Source: Telopea speciosissima (lineage: Eukaryota; Streptophyta; Magnoliopsida; Proteales; Proteaceae). Taken from it: DNA of 64,000 bases. Under the pieces are notes generated by a model that was given only the letters and a program-made list of their open reading frames with translations, searched no databases and had not been told where the DNA came from. The DNA lies in NCBI RefSeq assembly GCF_018873765.1, contig NC_057923.1, forward strand, positions 20,679,913-20,743,912. Direction: 5' to 3'. Position numbers and translations under genes: made by a program. Shown piece by piece: positions 11,162-21,224 of this stretch. Every line of letters begins with the position of its first letter. Within the stretch, counting starts at the first letter, position 1.

Positions 11162-11384
11162 TAGGGCAGGGTCAATCAGGGTCAACCCAACCCTGCCCGA
11201 CCCTATCAAGGTCAATCAGGGTTGGGTTGGGTTAGGGAAAACCCTAGCAGGGTCGGGGTGGGTTGAGGGTTTCTTAGGCCCTACCAGGGTTGGGTTGGGT
11301 TGGGTTAGGGTTTAGGTTAAGGCCCCTAGGATTGAGTTAGGGTTTAGGGCAGCCCCGACCCAACCCGACCCATTGACATCCCTA
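11162..11384. mobile_element. short hAT-type remnant rich in GGGTC words
   Basis: It starts TAGGGCAGGGTC and ends GACATCCCTA, whose reverse complement TAGGGATGTC is a usual hAT end. The 223-bp body is built from GGGTTGGGTT and GACCC words like those of the elements at 4829 and 17878. No 8-bp target duplication is visible. Confidence 0.6.
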
Positions 11385-11530
11385 GCCATACTTTTGGATA
11401 GAGTTCTTTTTCCCATATTTGGATATTCTCTGTGAATGATTGCCCCGTCTTAAAAGGAGATGAAAGCCAAATTTGGGAATTTATTCTCCAACATTTCTTC
11501 CTTGGGTGCGTGCAGAGGGGGGCGAAATAT

Positions 11531-11552
11531 CAGAGAGAGAGAGAGAGAGAGA
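11531..11552. repeat. GA microsatellite in the copy B leader
   Basis: A run of GA dinucleotides about 40 bases before the start codon of thioesterase copy B. It is probably transcribed as 5' UTR, where such tracts are common in plants. Confidence 0.8.
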
Positions 11553-11592
11553 GGAAGCAGGTGGAGTTGGAAGCATACGGGGGAGTGGGACG

Positions 11593-12357
11593 ATGAGAAA
11601 CGAAGCAATCTACTTGGAAGAAGCAAAGAAATGGATAGAAGAGCGTGGGCGGAGATGCTCAAGTCAAGAAAATATCTTCTACCTAATGCTTAACGGTCTC
11701 CAAATCGTACAGGCCCAAAGGGATTCCATGCTCTTCAATTACATCCTTCACAAAGAATTAGCTGTAACTCACTCAGATATCATCCCACCTTTTTTTTCCC
11801 CTAATTTTCTCTTATAGTCTTCTCATCCTCTGTATCCTACCTTCCTTCAATTCTCTTCTCTTTCTTTTGTAGCTCTGACCTCTGTTATTTACTTCTATGG
11901 GTAGCCTTATTTATTTATTTTTTTTGCAGACCCAGATGGGTAGATACAAATTCATTGTAATTTGATTGATTTGCAGGATAGAACAGGGAATTGTCATGTG
12001 GGAGCAATAGCTTCTCTAATCGATGGAGTTGGGGCAATAGCTATATCGATTTACACAGGCGACTTCAAAGTATCTATTAATCTCAACATTTCTTACTTCA
12101 CAACGGTTAAGATTGAGGTTTCGTCTTCCGTTTCAATTCCCAAATGCTTTTCCCACCTGGATTGTTCAAAAACTTGAATAAATCATTTATAACTGCAGGA
12201 AGAAGTGGAGATTGAAACTAAGATGGTAGCACACAAAGGAAAGCTCTCTTTGACGACAATAGAGTTTCGGAGGAAGAAGGATAGAGTGGTGGTTGCTTTG
12301 GGTAAACTATGGATGTCTCAAGTCAACGCCATTTCAGGTTTCCGAACTAGGCTTTGA
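11593..12357 (+). CDS. ACOT13-like hotdog-fold acyl-CoA thioesterase, copy B
   Basis: Three exons, 11593-11763, 11977-12117 and 12199-12357, with the same two intron positions and phases as copy A. The product is 156 residues. Exon 2 carries GNCHVGAIASLIDGVGA with the core glycine, histidine and aspartate positions kept; exon 3 carries KLSLTTIEFRRKKD and ends FRTRL, as in copy A, but is three residues shorter near the end. The reading frame is open upstream, so an earlier ATG at 11473 is possible; 11593 is preferred by alignment with copy A. The second intron is short (81 bp against 182 bp in A). Expected role is hydrolysis of acyl-CoA or related thioesters; substrate unknown. Confidence 0.87.
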
Positions 12358-13359
12358 TTTCGACCTAAATTAACTTCAAACGATTAGAGTCAATTTGGAC
12401 CTTCATTTTCTTCTTTTCATCTCTCCATTATATTTTTGTTAGATTTTTCTCCCAACCCAAACAATTTAAAATGAAAATGAAAATGAAAATTAGAGTGAAT
12501 TTTCTTTTAATTTGTTGTTTTTTCGATTACTAAAACTCAGAGCCAATCGATAAGGTCTCTCTATCAGCAATTGAGCATCAGTGATTGATAGCTCTAATCT
12601 CTGCAAATCACTTTCCAATATACATTTCATGCACCTAGCTCGCAACAGATAATAAGAACTTGTAAGATTTGATAAGAAAATGTGCATTGAATTGAGAATT
12701 CCTGGGTCCTTAACGATAACCAATGACCACTTCATTTGCTGAATTACCCTCGATCAATTAATCAAAGCTTCATCCACATTGATCAAACTCCAATTGAGAG
12801 AATTTCACAAAAATTTGGTATAAAAAATCCATCACATAAGATTTTTAACCTCATATTCCATGGTATCTTAATTATGGAGCTGATTCAGATTCTAGTCCCA
12901 GAGGAACAAGGAAAATAAAAGCTTTTCCCAGAATGAAATTAGAAGTCGTTTCCTATTGAATGTTTGCAAGTCTTTGATCAGACAGAGAAGTCGATTCTGC
13001 CAATGGTTTAGATAGTTCTTCGTTTGTTTTTATTTTTGTTTTTGTTTGGGCTTTGCCCTTGTCTTCTCCTTTCCATCTGCAGGTGTATGAAACATCCTCA
13101 GATAACAATGTGGTGCAAGAAGCAGAGCAATCCCCTTGGAGTGTGTCCCTACAGATTTGAGAGATCATAGGCCTCTAAGTTCTAACCAGTGAATCATTCA
13201 AGTAATGGGACATATTCCTGGGTCCATCCAGGCAAAAAGCAACCGAGCACTCCTAAACACCTCCAATCCAGAAATCTGGAAGGAGGAGGTGCATTGGCAA
13301 AATATTCAAGCATCTGGTTAGAATAACAATCACTTCGACTTTTCACAACACATTTAAGG
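12358..13359. other. downstream flank of copy B, no gene seen
   Basis: AT-rich, with short reading frames lacking family features. Nothing recognisable apart from possible 3' UTR of the thioesterase gene. Confidence 0.5.
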
Positions 13360-13684
13360 AAGTGTTTGGTTCAGTTAATCTGAAGAATTAGAGTCTACGG
13401 AATCTTGATTCTTACAAGCAAATACCTTTTGGTTGATTCTGATATGGATTCTACGGAAGTACAGAGCAGAGGTGAATTCTAACGAAAAACAATTTTTGAG
13501 GTACCTAGTATATAAATCAGAAGTTGGGTAATTCCAACCCTAAATCTCCAAATCGCAAAATCCTATTTCCAAAAAATGGAGACTGCAAGCCGAACGAAGA
13601 GGAACTCGATTGCTTTCTACCTCCAGCACGCCATCGCCTTCAACCTCCAGCACGCAACGCTTTCAACCTGCTTCTCACTGCTCT

Positions 13685-13830
13685 CTGCTATCTCTCTCTC
13701 TCTCGTGCTCTCTATTATTTCTCGCTCTCTCTCTCTCTCTCTCTCGTTCTCTCTGCTCTCTGCTCTCTCTCTTTTTTGCTCTGTCCCTCTTTGCTCTCTC
13801 TCTCACTCTCCATCGCTCTAGCTCTTCTCT
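13685..13830. repeat. CT-rich low-complexity tract
   Basis: Dense CTCT/TCTC runs. All three forward frames stay open across it and give serine/leucine-rich peptides, which is an effect of composition. It resembles the CT-rich 5' UTR of a plant gene and may be part of captured gene sequence inside the TIR-bounded segment. Confidence 0.65.
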
Positions 13831-15971
13831 CACTCTGTCCATCTATGGTGGAAGCAGTGGGTCTAGGAGTCCAGCCATTATCTTCAGTTTGAGGGAGATA
13901 CGGAGGGAAGAGAAGGGGTTACATTGCCCTAACGTTTATGTTGCTGTTGTTCGTTCTTCTTACTGTTAATTATTGTTTGCATTCGCAGAATAGAGACAGT
14001 TTTCTATTTGTGAGTTTTAGTTTTAGGCAGATTCACCGATTGAAGCACGAGAAGCTCGAACCAAGTCTCTCTCTCTCTCTCGCTCTTGCTCTTGCTTTGG
14101 GTTTGTGTTGAAGAAATCGACCAGTTCTGTAGTATATTTTGTGGTTGGCATTGGTTTTAGTTTGATGTGTTAAAATTTCTTCTTTGATGATGCTCTTGAG
14201 GATCTAAACTTCTTCCTTCATTCTGTAATTTTTTTATTTGATTTTTTTCTGGGTTTTGGGAGAAATTAGAGATAGGGCAAGGTTCCTGTTTGAATTCTTC
14301 TTTCATTTTGATAAATAGATGTTGAGAATTACTGATTATCATGATAGGGATGAAGTTATCTCTATAGTTCCGGCTTAAATAGACTATTCGACAATTACAG
14401 TTTTTGATTGATTCATGGAGTGATGTGTATGAAATATGAGTGGAGAACAGCCTTGGAGACGGAAGGTCTGATAGAAAAGGTTTCTGTTAGTGACCATAAA
14501 AAATTTATTTTCAACAAAGGGTACAGTTCATGAGGGTTGGTGATAAGCAAGGGGTGATCAGAAAGGTTTGCGTGGACATGAGCAATATTTTATGGTTGCT
14601 TGTCTGTGTTAGTTTACTTCCTTCTAAATTCTAATGTATGAAATATGAATTGGGTAATATTCATTCAATTATACAAATTGGTATTAACTGTATGCTCTCA
14701 TAAATTGAGTAATATGAATTTACTTCCTTCTAAATTCTATTTTTTTGTTGTTGATACTCCCACTTGGGGGTTTTTTTTTTGTGGTAAGAGTCACAACTAA
14801 TTAGGGTTCTTGATATTACAACATTTTTTTTTGTTGAAATGTATACTTATCTCTCTCCCTCTCTCTCATCAAATCAATGAAATATGATTAAATAAAAAAA
14901 TATATATCAGATCCATAGAAGTTGAGGCTTACAAAAAAAATTAATGGAACTCTTTAACTGTTACTGTTTTGATTAATGGATTTCTCTAAGATAGTTGAAG
15001 GCATGGTTCAGGAAGGGATAAGAAATGGGCTTTCAGGGTGTTGGGATGAGTGAGAAATCATGATGAAAGGATAGACTGTAGTACATGTCGATTCTTGAAG
15101 TCAAATTTAGCATATAGTGCATACTGTTCAATAAGAAAAGTTGTGAAGGTGATGAGGTTAGAACTTCACATTCAAGCCCTGAAAATGGCAGTCTAGCTAA
15201 CTGAGAGATCTTATCTTCACAGAAAAAGAATATTTGAAAGCCAGTGTACTTTTGATTTCTTAGGCTGATGGGGTGTTTCTTTTTACTACAAGATAGATTG
15301 TTGAAGTCATCATATTCTAATAGTAGCCGCCATGAATGATGGGCTTTAATTATGATAGATCATAGGGGTGATTCTCATCAATTTTTCCTGGTATTAAGTC
15401 GATGTGCAACAGATGATTCTCCTCTCTTGATTAAACCAGTTTTTAGCAATCTAAGGTAAAGAATGTGAAGGATTGAATTATTCACCCAAAAAAATTGTGA
15501 AGGATTGAGAATAATTGTTACTTTGTTTTTTACTTGCTTATCTTGGTTGAACCATTTCTTACAATCAAAGTTGTTGCAAGGCATGGGAAATATTGAGAGT
15601 TATTTTAGCCACGTTTAACTTGCTTCTCTTGATTAAACCATTTCTTACCATCCAAGGTTCTAAGCATGTGTAGGGTTGACAGTGATTATAACCATGTTTG
15701 ACTTGTTTCATGGCCTCCTGATTTCAATTTTGACCATTAAAGACTAGGCATAGGAACCTTACCTCAGGACCTTTGTAGAACTGGAAAAAATGAGGAAAAA
15801 CCAAACAGGAAAAAGCAACAAATTAGAGCACAACCTGAGAGCTGCATGAACAAAATGATAGAGATTTTTTCAATTCCCCATGTGTTTGTACTTTTCCCAC
15901 TTCAATTTTCATTAGAATCTTCTGGTTTCTATATTGGTAGCTCCATAGAACTCTACTGGTACTCCTTGGTT

Positions 15972-16792
15972 GTGCATGATGAGCTACCTTTTGCAAGAAT
16001 TGATTTGAAGCAACTGACAAAAAATGACTAATTATCTTATGTCATAACTCCAGTATAGCAAAACTTTGCATTTCAAGGCATTTTTCCTGTTTGAATGCTC
16101 TGTGACAAAGGATTAGCATTCAATCAAGGTTTTTCAGCTATTCTTTATTCAGTTTTTTCTTCTTTAGCCTTTACTTTTTTATTACAAGAATACAGTGTTG
16201 AATGCTTCCAATTAGGGAATTGCAGAAATACCATTGTAAAAACAGCAAGGCTGCTAAAAATGTAGTCATGGTTAATGATGTTGTCTGATCAATTATTTGG
16301 TCTTATTTGATAAGTGACTTGGCAATTGAATGCAGCAATGTGGAAATAAGGACAATATTTTTGCTTACCAAAAAAGAAATAAATAAATAAGCAAGAAAGT
16401 ATTTAAAACTTTTTCATTCTCTGCTACCACAAACTAGCCTACATAAGCAAGTTGAAATCTTTCTTGGATGACTGGACTGAAGCATAGGATCCATTATCAT
16501 TATCTCAGTGTTTTATTGCTTGAAATTTTGTTTTTCATATGAAAATACTAATTTAGGAAGACAAGATTCCCAGATTGTTGTATTTTAGGTGGTGGAAATT
16601 TGAATGGTGAAAGAAAACAAAAAGTTAAGAAGATTCTCTAATTCATTTTGTTGTGTATTGTGATACTACAGGTTCAACTTGGATGGTATGATTCTGGAAC
16701 CTTTGACAAACACATTGAAGAGTGGCCACAACGAGGTGGAGCTAATGGAAGTTTGAGATTTGAAGTAGAACTGAAACATGCAGCCAATGCTG
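15972..16792 (+). pseudogene. chloroplast-type ascorbate peroxidase gene fragment, two exons
   Basis: The clear exon is 16672-16792, bounded by AG and GT. It reads [18 protein letters not shown], then [20 protein letters not shown], then NA. This matches stromal/thylakoid ascorbate peroxidases (RLGWHDAGTYNK, [17 protein letters not shown]), which use ascorbate to remove hydrogen peroxide. The distal active-site arginine is glutamine and the distal histidine is tyrosine, while the tryptophan is kept, so it could not act as a peroxidase. About 650 bases upstream, 15972-16031 reads ARIDLKQLTKND, weakly like the preceding exon (AxEDIKxLLxTK). No transit peptide, haem-ligand histidine exon or later exons were found. 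It lies inside the TIR-bounded segment. Confidence 0.8.
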
Positions 16793-16958
16793 GTAAGGAT
16801 TCTTCGTTGTTCATAATCTTATCTGGCAGCACTGAACTATACCTGATTGTATATATTGTATTCTAGAACTTTAGGACTGTGTCTTCCCAACATCATGAAT
16901 GTCAAGGTTTTGTGGCAAGGTCTCAGGGTTATTTGTAAATTCCAAGCTCCATTTGATA

Positions 16959-17035
16959 GGTCTTTAGCTCAAATTGGTAGAGCACTTGGAATATGAGCAT
17001 GTTCCAGGGATGGTGGTTCGAATCCACCAAGGCCC
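16959..17035 (+). tRNA. tRNA-like sequence, probably not a working tRNA
   Basis: Acceptor halves GGTCTTT and AAGGCCC pair with one mismatch. The D stem GCTC/GAGC is intact, and the T arm is perfect: GGTGG, TTCGAAT, CCACC. It holds an A-box-like and an exact B-box sequence (GGTTCGAATCC), and TTTTT follows at once as a Pol III stop. The anticodon region is wrong: the CTTGG/CCAGG stem encloses about 14 bases in place of 7, and that region folds into its own hairpin. It is either a decayed tRNA, a tRNA with a tiny insert, or the head of a SINE. No amino acid is assigned. Confidence 0.5.
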
Positions 17036-17877
17036 TTTTTACCCAAATGTTCATAACATAGTTAATTATGACAATAATTTACACAATTTTAAGTGGTGTT
17101 CTGCATTATCTTTTTCTTTCTCACACATCAATTTTTTTCTTTGGTATAGATGGATCACAAAAAGATGTCATAGACATTGTTCAAAAGCTTGACTTACAAA
17201 GGAGACAATTAAAACCATGTGTGGGTTTTTTGATGTGTTCGGTTTTTTTTACAACTTGGTATTTGGACTATAATAACTCTTCATTTCATGGATTACAATT
17301 TTCTTTTTGTTTTTTAGCTGCGTCTTTGGATAATGATATTTATCATTATTAGAAGTAAGAATTTAGTGATTGTGGTGGACTGTTCACATTTTTTTATTTA
17401 TGTTGGATTGCAAAGTAATGGCACAATTACATAAGTAGTGGGATAATGTTAATAGCAAGGTAATGGCAATTAGTTTGTATGAGAGGAGAAAATTAGTCTG
17501 TAAAAATTCTTTTTCTTGCATATGTTGGACTGAAAAAGAGTTAACAAATGACAGAAACATGGGAACCAAACAGTTTTTAAATCAGATTCCAATTGAATCC
17601 AATTGACAAACTTAGGATAACCAAACAGGTTTTCATAAAGAATCAAGACACAGAATTATGGTAACCAAACAATTATTCAGGAAGATTCATGTTACAGAAT
17701 CAGGATAACCAAACAGTTAAATTTTAAAGTTACGAATCCACAGAAACTGATTTCATAGAATCTGATCCAGAATCAGAATCAGAATCTTATTCTTTAGAAT
17801 AACTGAACCAAACACTTAGGGATCTCTATGAAGCACAGGTGATATATGTATAATTCCATACCAGGCGTTTTCCAAGT

Positions 17878-18406
17878 TAGGGCTGCAACAGGGTCAGATT
17901 GGGCCGGGCTTTATAAAACCCTAACCCAACCCTAAGTCCCTTTAGCTGGGCTCAAGCCCGACCCGACCCTGACTCAGGGCCTGAAAAATCCAACCCTAAC
18001 CCGCCCCTCAGGGTCGGGCCCGGCTGAGGAAGAAGGAAATGCATGGGCTGAAATGGGACAGGGAGAAACTTTTCAATTTTACATAAAATAACACTAATAA
18101 AATGTATTATATCACTTATTATCTTCATATATAATATATTATATAACAAACTGTGGTTGAAGTTTAAAGTTTGTAATATATATATTATATTAATATATAT
18201 TCTGTAGTATAACTTAAAATAGGGTCAAACCGGGCTAGGCTAAGCTTAGCCCAAGGCCTCAACCCTGGTCTGAACCGACCCTAACTTAGGGCCAAAAATT
18301 TCTAATCCTGTCCCACTCTCAAGGCCAAATATCTCAACCCAGACCCTATTCGACCTCAGGACAAGCCAAGGCAAGTTCAGGCCAACAGGCCAAACTTGCA
18401 CCCCTA
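17878..18406. mobile_element. hAT-type element, same family as 4829-5390, inverted
   Basis: It begins TAGGGCTGCAACAGGGTC and ends AACTTGCACCCCTA. These two ends match the right and left ends of the 4829 element, so it is an inverted copy. The body has the same AT-rich centre between blocks of GGGTCGGG / CCCGACCC words. Eight bases on each side do not match, so the target duplication has decayed or the ends are slightly off. Confidence 0.75.
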
Positions 18407-18982
18407 GTAAATATTCTAACGATTCTAGAGTTTTTATTAAAAATCAGCCTCAAAGACCAATCAATAATTGAGATGTGAAGAGGAAAATGCCCATTCATCA
18501 GTGAAGGTCCATGTCACCCTCTAGGTGGTTCTAATAAAAAACAAACCAATGATTCGATCCTAACAAGTGGTCCTAATAAAATACCAACTAATGATTCACG
18601 CATTAATTGACTTCCTAGACATGGCAGGTAGATACCGTGTGCAGCAGTTTGACCATTTTCCACTTCGTAGTTGATTGAATTTTGAAATTTCTTTCACCAA
18701 GCGTTCCTCACGGGAGAATCAATAAACAAAAATTTACCCAAAAAACACAACACCAACTAATACCATCTGAGAACTTCTTATATTAAAGCAAGGTAGCACC
18801 ATTAAGATCAAGGGAATGCTACTTCCCTAGCCATACGATTCTGTCCACATTCAACTTAAAATGACAAAACATGCACGATAGTGTTCAATTATTTTCTTAA
18901 AAGAAAAGAGTTTTAAGTTGTGACCAAGGAAGATGGACTGGGTAGTAGGAGATACTTAAAGGCAAGAGCGGGGGTGAGTTAG
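18407..18982. other. 3' flank of the peroxiredoxin gene
   Basis: No gene. The part nearest the peroxiredoxin stop codon (about 18780-18982) is probably its 3' UTR on the reverse strand. The rest is unremarkable AT-rich DNA. Confidence 0.5.
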
Positions 18983-20420
18983 TCACAAAGCCTTGAGAAT
19001 TTCTTCTGCACTGGAGACTGTGAACTCTCCTCCCGCTTCAACATTAGCTACTTTCACCTTGAGGTCGTCAACCAAGAGAGCAAACCTGCGAGACCGGGTT
19101 CCAAGTCCTTTCTCTGCAAGGTCAAGCTCAAGCCCCATGGCTTTAGTGTAGTTGGCAGAGCCATCAGCAAGGAACTTCACATGTTTGTTGTCTGGGTACG
19201 TCTTTGCCCATGCCTTCATCACAAAGGGATCGTTCACTGCAATTAGATAAAATCAGGGTCAGACATAAATACTCGTTAAATTCATTCCCCAGTTCCTCCA
19301 GAGGAACCTGTGTTCTTCATCCTACATTAACCAGAGAAGATAAGATAGCATGTTCTACAGTACATATGCATCAAGACAAACAATAAGAGATTCTGCTTTT
19401 AGGATTGTAATTAGATTGCAATGTCTTTGAAATGTCAATGTGATTGGAAGAAACCCTAGAGCCTTGAGAAATTTCTTCTTTTCACACAAACACAAACACA
19501 AACACAAACACATACCTATGTCTATGCATGAATTATTGTCATGGGAGATAAAGAACCACTAATAAACAGGTTGAATGGGTTTCTGCAAGAAAGCCTGGGA
19601 AGGACGAGGAGGACACAATTGTATAAGAGGAACCTCTGAGGATCAAAAGATGAGAACAGAAAAAAATAGTAAGCCCTAAAAAATCTGAAAATGAGGAGAA
19701 GGGAAATTACCACTAATAAGCAGAATTTCAGCAACGCCCTTTGCCTTGAGCACTTCTGCGCTCTCAATGAAGCCTGGCACATGCTTCATGCTGCAAGAAT
19801 CCAGAGCAGACATTTGATACATGAAATTTATACCAGTATAATTAAGTGGGGAAATGGTACTCAAGCAAAGAACAAAATTCAATTCCAATTGTAGTAAATA
19901 AGGAAAATAAAATGGAAAAGAAATGGGAAAAACCCTAATCTGTTGAAAATTAGCTTAGTAAGAGTCGATAGATAGATCGTATGGGTCTGTTTATCCGGAA
20001 AGTTAATTAAGTTAACCAGTTTGGCTAATCGATACGTAGCCCCTGCGAAATCTCGACAGCGAAGCCAAGAAGCAAGACCACCCCTTTGCATTCGAGTTTC
20101 AAACTCAAGGGGAGGGCGATGATCTGATGATCGAGATGATATCCCAGCTATCTGATCTGATTAATTATGATTTTTTTACAGTATCATCTAGCCAGATCGG
20201 CTTCACAGTGTTGAGAAAGAAACAAAGAACAGTCAAAAGAATAAAAAGCAGAGAGAAAGAGAGACCTGCAAGTAGGGGTGAAGGCACCGGGGACTCCGAA
20301 GAGGATGACTTTCTTTCCAGCGGCGAGGGAGTGTATGGAGACGTTCTGTAGCTGATCAGACTCGTCGAAGTAGGCAAGGGTTCCATCGGGGATAACGTCA
20401 CCAACAGCTATGGGTGCCAT
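18983..20420 (-). CDS. PRXIIB: cytosolic type II peroxiredoxin (PRXIIB-like), resolving Cys replaced
   Basis: Three exons on the reverse strand: 20420-20266, 19790-19711 and 19236-18983, GT-AG introns, giving exactly 162 residues, the usual PRXIIB length. The product reduces peroxides with a cysteine, fed by glutaredoxin or thioredoxin, in the cytosol; there is no transit peptide. MAPIAVGDVIPDGTLAYFD is the family start. The peroxidatic cysteine is Cys51 in PGAFTPTCSMKHVPGF (split across exons 1 and 2). Residue 76 is Leu (EILLISVND) where cytosolic plant PRXII proteins have the resolving Cys (EILCISVND). The rest, including GTRSRRFALLVDD and GGEFTVSSAEEIL, is normal, so the gene looks functional. 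The start at 20420 is preferred over an in-frame ATG at 20432 by family length. A partial copy lies at 6207-6412. Confidence 0.95.
19485..19513. repeat. CACAAA tandem microsatellite in intron 2 of the peroxiredoxin gene
   Basis: Four to five tandem copies of ACACAA-type hexamers within the intron between exons 2 and 3. Such tracts vary in length between individuals. Confidence 0.75.
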
Positions 20421-20787
20421 TATATTTTGCAAAGCAATGGATTTGAGGTCAAGGTTGGAGCCGGCCGGAAAACCAAAGATCCTTTAGTTCTACGGCGGTC
20501 GCAGTGCAACGGCGACCAACGAGTGAGCTTCGATGAGATTCAAACTGAAAACGATTTTCTTCCGAACTTTTCTGAACTCTGTTACTGTATTTATAGTAGG
20601 AGGCAGACCATTGTTTTTTTTTTCCTTTACTGAATTTAATAGTGCTCTTACATCCGGCATGAAAGCCCTCAAGGAGGAGTGGTTGCTGAATTTGTGGTCC
20701 TGGTGGATCGAATCTCTTATTAAAATTGACCAAACGCTATTGTTCATATGGGGTGACTCACTTATTCCTAAGAGCCATGCCTGGCTT

Positions 20788-21224
20788 TGAGGGTGTCAAT
20801 CGATCGGTTGGGGTCGGTTTTGGTTCGGATTGAGTCGTTGTCTGAGTGGGAATGATAAATCCGAAAACAAATCAATAAGGAAAGTTCAGTATCGGTTTGA
20901 TTTGGGGTTGTATTGGTTTTTTGTAACGTTTTATTATCGGGGTCGGTTTCAGTTTCAGTTCAGTTTTGGTTCGGTATAACATACATATTTAAAAAAAAGT
21001 AACTATTTTTTACTGGGTTTCAGGTTCCCATTAGAATAGATCGGTTCGATTTCGGTTTTGGTCTGGGTTTTGAGCTAGTTTTGATCTCGGGTTATTTTGG
21101 TTTTTTAGTGTGGTTCGATTCGGTTTCGGGATCGTAATACTGCAATATGAAACTTGTCCAATAAGACATCGATGTGATTTGGTTCGGGCGGTTTACTCGA
21201 TTCGATCCAATTTTGACACCCCTA
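20788..21224. mobile_element. hAT-type MITE in the upstream region of the peroxiredoxin gene
   Basis: The left end TGAGGGTGTCAAT pairs with the right end ATTTTGACACCCCTA (reverse complement TAGGGGTGTCAAAAT), a common plant hAT end. Flanks CCTGGCTT (20780-20787) and CCTGCCTT (21225-21232) agree at 7 of 8 positions, fitting an aged 8-bp target duplication. The body is rich in GGTTCGG/GGTTTTGG words and non-coding. It lies about 370 bases upstream of the peroxiredoxin start codon. Confidence 0.78.

Larger units (their letters stand above)
8784..11592. other. interval between the two thioesterase genes
   Basis: No gene is supported. The first part (8784-9680) may hold the 3' UTR of copy A. The rest is mostly transposon debris: a repeat rich in AATCGG words (9690-9950), the repeat shared with 6425, a tRNA-derived SINE candidate, a hAT-type remnant (11162-11384) and a GA microsatellite just before copy B. 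Confidence 0.6.
13360..17817. mobile_element. 4.46-kb TIR-bounded segment carrying host gene pieces (Pack-type candidate)
   Basis: The left end reads AAGTGTTTGGTTCAGTTA and the right end is its reverse complement (TAACTGAACCAAACACTT). Agreement continues inward: 33 of the first 37 bases match. A 3-bp repeat, AGG, flanks both ends (13357-13359 and 17818-17820). Next to the right end, the word AACCAAACA recurs at about 17564, 17621, 17662 and 17708, like the subterminal transposase-binding repeats of plant DNA transposons. No transposase is visible. The interior holds decayed ascorbate peroxidase sequence, a tRNA-like sequence and CT-rich leader-like DNA. The superfamily is unclear; a 3-bp duplication fits PIF/Harbinger or CACTA, but neither end type is typical. 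Two separate MITEs that landed independently remain possible. Confidence 0.62.

Noticed and set aside
12490-12918. Reverse ORF 12490-12735 and forward ORF 12736-12918
   Set aside because: Short, no splice-supported extension, no family features; treated as non-coding flank of thioesterase copy B.
13524-13969. Three overlapping forward ORFs of 81-122 residues, serine/leucine-rich
   Set aside because: All three frames are open because of CT dinucleotide runs; the peptides have no family features, and the tract looks like a 5' UTR.
17152-17220. Possible further APX exon (DGSQKDVIDIVQKL)
   Set aside because: It does not resemble the exon expected after ELKHAANAG in ascorbate peroxidases; left as unexplained sequence inside the TIR-bounded segment.
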